Part shown: piece after piece, positions 61,422-64,000 of the stretch
Position numbering within the stretch: position 1 is the stretch's first letter
How the letters are laid out: every line of letters begins with the position of its first letter
Origin: Polymorphobacter megasporae
Lineage (GTDB): Bacteria; Pseudomonadota; Alphaproteobacteria; Sphingomonadales; Sphingomonadaceae
Assembly (NCBI RefSeq): GCF_018982885.2
Contig: NZ_CP081848.1
Location: 1,240,001-1,304,000 of the forward strand
DNA length: 64,000 nucleotides
Reading direction: 5' to 3'
Translations under genes and position numbers: made by a program
Notes under the pieces: model-generated
Seen by the model: the letters and a program-made list of their open reading frames with translations, nothing else
Database searches by the model: none
Told to the model about the DNA's origin: nothing

Positions 61422-61972
61422 ACATCGACGCCGTGATGCGGCTCGCCCCGGTCATTCCGGTAATCGTCATCGACGATGCCGCGCGGGCACGTCCACTGGC
61501 CGAGGCGCTCGTAGCAGCGGGTCACCGCGCGCTCGAGGTGACGCTGCGGACTCCCGCTGCGTTTGAGGCAATCGCCGAGATGGCAAAGGTCGAAGGCGCG
61601 GTCGTCGGGGCCGGCACCGTTCTCGACGAAGCCCAACTCGATCGTGCGATCGCCGCCGGTGCGCGCTTCATTGTCTCGCCCGGACTGACCGAGCGTGTCG
61701 GCCGCGCGGCGATCGAGCGCGGCATCGCCTTCCTGCCCGGCATCGCTACCGCCGCCGATATCATGCGCGGGCTCGATATGGGCCTCGACCGCTTCAAGTT
61801 CTTCCCAGCGGTCGCGAGCGGCGGCATCCCGGCGCTCAAGGCACTGTCCGCGCCGTTCGGCATGGCGCGCTTTTGCCCGACCGGCGGCATCACCGAAGCC
61901 ACCGCTCCCGACTGGCTCGCGCTGCCATCGGTTGTCTGCGTCGGCGGGTCGTGGATGACCGCGCCCGCCTAA
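61418..61972 (+). CDS. eda: 2-keto-3-deoxy-6-phosphogluconate aldolase
   Basis: 184 aa. It splits KDPG into pyruvate and glyceraldehyde-3-phosphate. Glu in ALEVTLRTPAAFEAI (about 40), Schiff-base Lys in DRFKFFPAVASGG (about 127) and CPTGGITEATAPDWLAL are present. It is a little short at the N-terminus but has all functional parts. Overlaps glk by 4 bases. Last gene of the Entner-Doudoroff operon. Confidence 0.95.
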   Translation: MNIDAVMRLAPVIPVIVIDDAARARPLAEALVAAGHRALEVTLRTPAAFEAIAEMAKVEGAVVGAGTVLDEAQLDRAIAAGARFIVSPGLTERVGRAAIERGIAFLPGIATAADIMRGLDMGLDRFKFFPAVASGGIPALKALSAPFGMARFCPTGGITEATAPDWLALPSVVCVGGSWMTAPA

Positions 61973-61987
61973 TCGGCCGAGCGCAGC

Positions 61988-64000
61988 TTACCGGCTCGAT
62001 TGGACCGCAGGGAAGTCGGCCTCGGTCACGAGCGATGCATCCCCGGCGAAATGTCCGACGGCGACCCGGCGCGGGCCGCCATCCATCGCCCAGCCCGGGC
62101 CGGCGGGATCGAAGCGGGCGAGGGTCCGCGGCTCGATCTTCACGGTGGCGCGCCGCGTCTGGCCGGGCGCGAGGGTGACCCGACTCCAGCCCGCGAGGCG
62201 ATCGGTCCTGACGCCGGCGCTGCTCGTCGCCGCGACATAGACCTGCGCGACGTCGCTTCCGGAGCGCTTGCCGGTATTGGTCACGTCGAAGCTGATCGTG
62301 GACGACTTGGGGTCCACTTTCAGCCCAGTGTAGCGAAACTGCGTGTACGACAGGCCGTAGCCGAATGGGAACGCGGGGCGCAGCTTCTGCCGCTGATACC
62401 AGCGGTAACCGACATCGGCGCCTTCGACATAGTCGACCGGAAACGACGCGAGATCACCCTTCTCCCCGGCGGCCCTGAGCGCGCCTAGGCCAAGCGCGAC
62501 CGGACGGGGAGCATCCTCGGTACGGGCAGGAAAGCTAATCGGCAGGCGCCCGGCTGGATTGACGCCGCCAAGGATCAGCCGGGCGATCGCCTCGCCGCCG
62601 CGCTGCCCTGAATACCAGGCTTCGAGGACCGCCGGGACGCGGTCGAGCCACGGCATCAAGACGGGGCCGCCGGTTTCGAGCACGACGAGGGTCCGCCGGT
62701 TTGCCGCCGCGACGGCATCGATCAGAGCATCTTGCTTGTCTGGCAGCGCCAGCGTTTTGGCGTCAACTGCCTCGGTCTGCCATTGCGTCGCAAAGACGAT
62801 CGCGAGGTCGGCATCGCGCGCAGCGGCTGCGGCCGCCGCCGGATCGTTGCCGTCGACATAGGTGATCGTCGCGCCGGGCAGGGCTGCGCGCAAGGCGAGC
62901 AGGGGCGATGACGCGTGCCATGTCACCCGCGCAAACGATGCCGCGGCCCCCGATTTCAACGGTATTTCGACCGGTGCTCCGCCCACCGAACGGACCTGCG
63001 ACGAGCCGCCGCCGGACAGCACACCGACATCGGCATGGCCGCCGATCAGCACGATGCGCCGAGTGGTCCGGGCAAGCGGCAGCAGGTCGCCATTGTTCTT
63101 GAGCAGGACCGCCCCTTCCTCCGCCGCACGCTGGGCAACGGCAGCATGCGCGGCATAATCGATCGGCTGCGGCGACGCCGGTGCGGGATGATCGATCAGG
63201 CCGGTGTCGATCACCCCGTAAAGGATCCGCGTCACCATGTCGTCGAGCCGAGTTGCGGGAACACGCCCGGCTGCGATCGCGTCCCTGAGCGCGGTCCCGA
63301 AATACACCGCTTTGTCGAGTTCCTGCCCCGACTCCTGGTCGAGCCCGGCGAGCGCCGCCTTGTCGGTCGAATGGACCGCCCCCCAGTCCGACATCACCCA
63401 GCCGCGATAGCCCCAGTCGTTCTTGAGCACCCCGGTCAGCAACGCCGCGTTCTCGCAGGCATAGTCGCCGTTGATCCGGTTATACGCGCACATCACCGAC
63501 CCCGGATGGCCGCGTTCGATCGCGAGCTGGAAGGCGAGCAGGTCGCTTTCTTTGAGCGCCGCAGGGTCGATCCGGGCGTCGAGCACCGTTCTTCCTGTTT
63601 CCTGCGAGTTGAGCACATAGTGCTTGATCGTCGAGACGATGTGGTTGCTTTGAACGCCGCGGATCGCTTCTCCCGCCATCGTTCCGGCAAGCAGCGGATC
63701 CTCACCGAGATATTCGAAGTTGCGCCCGTTCCACGGATCGCGCGTCAAATTGACTCCGCCAGCGAGCAACACGTTGAAAGTCTTGGCGCGCGCCTCGGCG
63801 CCGATCATCGCCCCGCCGGCATACGCGAGATCGGGATCGAAACTTGCGGCCGTGGCGAGCCCGGCCGGAAGCGCAGTAGCGACGTCGCCCTTGCGCTGCT
63901 CGATCTGATTGGCGACCCCAAGGCTCGCGTCGCTCTCGCGCAGCGTCGGGATGCCGAGCCGCGGAATGCCGAGAATATGCCCCGCCGACGGCGTCATCGA
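61988..64000 (-). CDS. GH3 beta-glucosidase, partial at the window edge
   Basis: At least 670 residues; the start lies beyond 64000. Two GH3 domains: the barrel with IPRLGIPTLRESDASLGVAN, TIKHYVLNSQETGR and catalytic Asp in GWVMSDWGAVHSTD; the second domain with AAEEGAVLLKNNGDLLPLA and SGGGSSQVRSVGG; and an FnIII-like end (AFPFGYGLSYTQFRYTGLKV). It cuts beta-glucosides or related glycans. Its end is 15 bases from the end of eda, tail to tail. Confidence 0.92.
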   Translation of the reverse strand, partial: SMTPSAGHILGIPRLGIPTLRESDASLGVANQIEQRKGDVATALPAGLATAASFDPDLAYAGGAMIGAEARAKTFNVLLAGGVNLTRDPWNGRNFEYLGEDPLLAGTMAGEAIRGVQSNHIVSTIKHYVLNSQETGRTVLDARIDPAALKESDLLAFQLAIERGHPGSVMCAYNRINGDYACENAALLTGVLKNDWGYRGWVMSDWGAVHSTDKAALAGLDQESGQELDKAVYFGTALRDAIAAGRVPATRLDDMVTRILYGVIDTGLIDHPAPASPQPIDYAAHAAVAQRAAEEGAVLLKNNGDLLPLARTTRRIVLIGGHADVGVLSGGGSSQVRSVGGAPVEIPLKSGAAASFARVTWHASSPLLALRAALPGATITYVDGNDPAAAAAAARDADLAIVFATQWQTEAVDAKTLALPDKQDALIDAVAAANRRTLVVLETGGPVLMPWLDRVPAVLEAWYSGQRGGEAIARLILGGVNPAGRLPISFPARTEDAPRPVALGLGALRAAGEKGDLASFPVDYVEGADVGYRWYQRQKLRPAFPFGYGLSYTQFRYTGLKVDPKSSTISFDVTNTGKRSGSDVAQVYVAATSSAGVRTDRLAGWSRVTLAPGQTRRATVKIEPRTLARFDPAGPGWAMDGGPRRVAVGHFAGDASLVTEADFPAVQSSR

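Noticed and set aside
1..64000. CRISPR arrays, tRNA or rRNA genes
   Set aside because: No regular short repeats with equal spacers, and no cloverleaf or rRNA-like segments were noticed on reading; a tRNAscan-SE and CRISPR search would be needed to be final.

Overview
The window looks like chromosome of a high-GC alphaproteobacterium, most probably Sphingomonadales. The signs are a complete Entner-Doudoroff operon (zwf-pgl-edd-glk-eda) with no gnd nearby, three secreted proteins with PEP-CTERM tails, an imuA-imuB-dnaE2 mutagenesis cassette with an alphaproteobacterial LexA box, murA followed by a DUF2948 gene, and GTCATCCC...GGGATGAC REP palindromes. Coding density is high and many neighbours overlap by 1-8 bases (ATGA, GTGA, TGATG). 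I see no rRNA, tRNA or CRISPR.

Layout. 1-2.9 kb: end of a PfkB kinase, a DUF1003 membrane protein, an amino-acid permease, and a small HTH protein whose stop codon lies in a three-copy repeat. 3.2-4.8 kb: SPFH protein, small membrane protein, HIT protein. 4.9-8.1 kb: histidine operon hisB-hisH-hisA-hisF-hisE read leftward, with a REP between hisA and hisF. 8.2-12.3 kb: PEP-CTERM protein, then a Yellow/MRJP-like gene split by a 2.3 kb IS1-type element that carries three extra small genes. 12.3-20.2 kb: thrS, alcohol dehydrogenase, PEP-CTERM protein, hydrolase and TPR pair, glyoxalase I and II, small secreted protein. 20.2-22.0 kb: decayed membrane gene, then a His-rich PadR (YqjI-like) regulator, DUF2218 and ferredoxin operon. 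22.0-31.9 kb: acyl-CoA ligase, gamma-glutamyltransferase, pyrD, DUF427, an all-helical protein, and an RND efflux pair. 31.9-37.3 kb: DUF6600 protein and the Anbu cluster (ATP-grasp, alpha-E, transglutaminase, Anbu peptidase). 37.3-50.7 kb: MFS transporter, PEP-CTERM protein, SDR, DnaQ-like exonuclease, gpmA, GNAT, M14 peptidase, DUF4136, galE, rpmJ, HAD, NUDIX, MAPEG, murA, DUF2948, hydrolase, SDR. 51-56.4 kb: dnaE2, imuB, imuA. 56.6-62 kb: Entner-Doudoroff operon. 62-64 kb: GH3 beta-glucosidase, open at the window edge.

How the genes work together: glucose released by the GH3 enzyme can be phosphorylated by Glk and broken down by the adjacent Entner-Doudoroff operon. GloA and GloB form a methylglyoxal detoxification pair. 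ImuA, ImuB and DnaE2 form an SOS-induced translesion synthesis unit. The PadR-DUF2218-ferredoxin unit looks like a metal or iron homeostasis module. The most unusual feature is the IS element. It has clear 8 bp target duplications, lower GC than its host DNA, and a leftward passenger module of 63 aa, 60 aa and 194 aa proteins, the last resembling an ImmA/IrrE peptidase with an altered HExxH motif.
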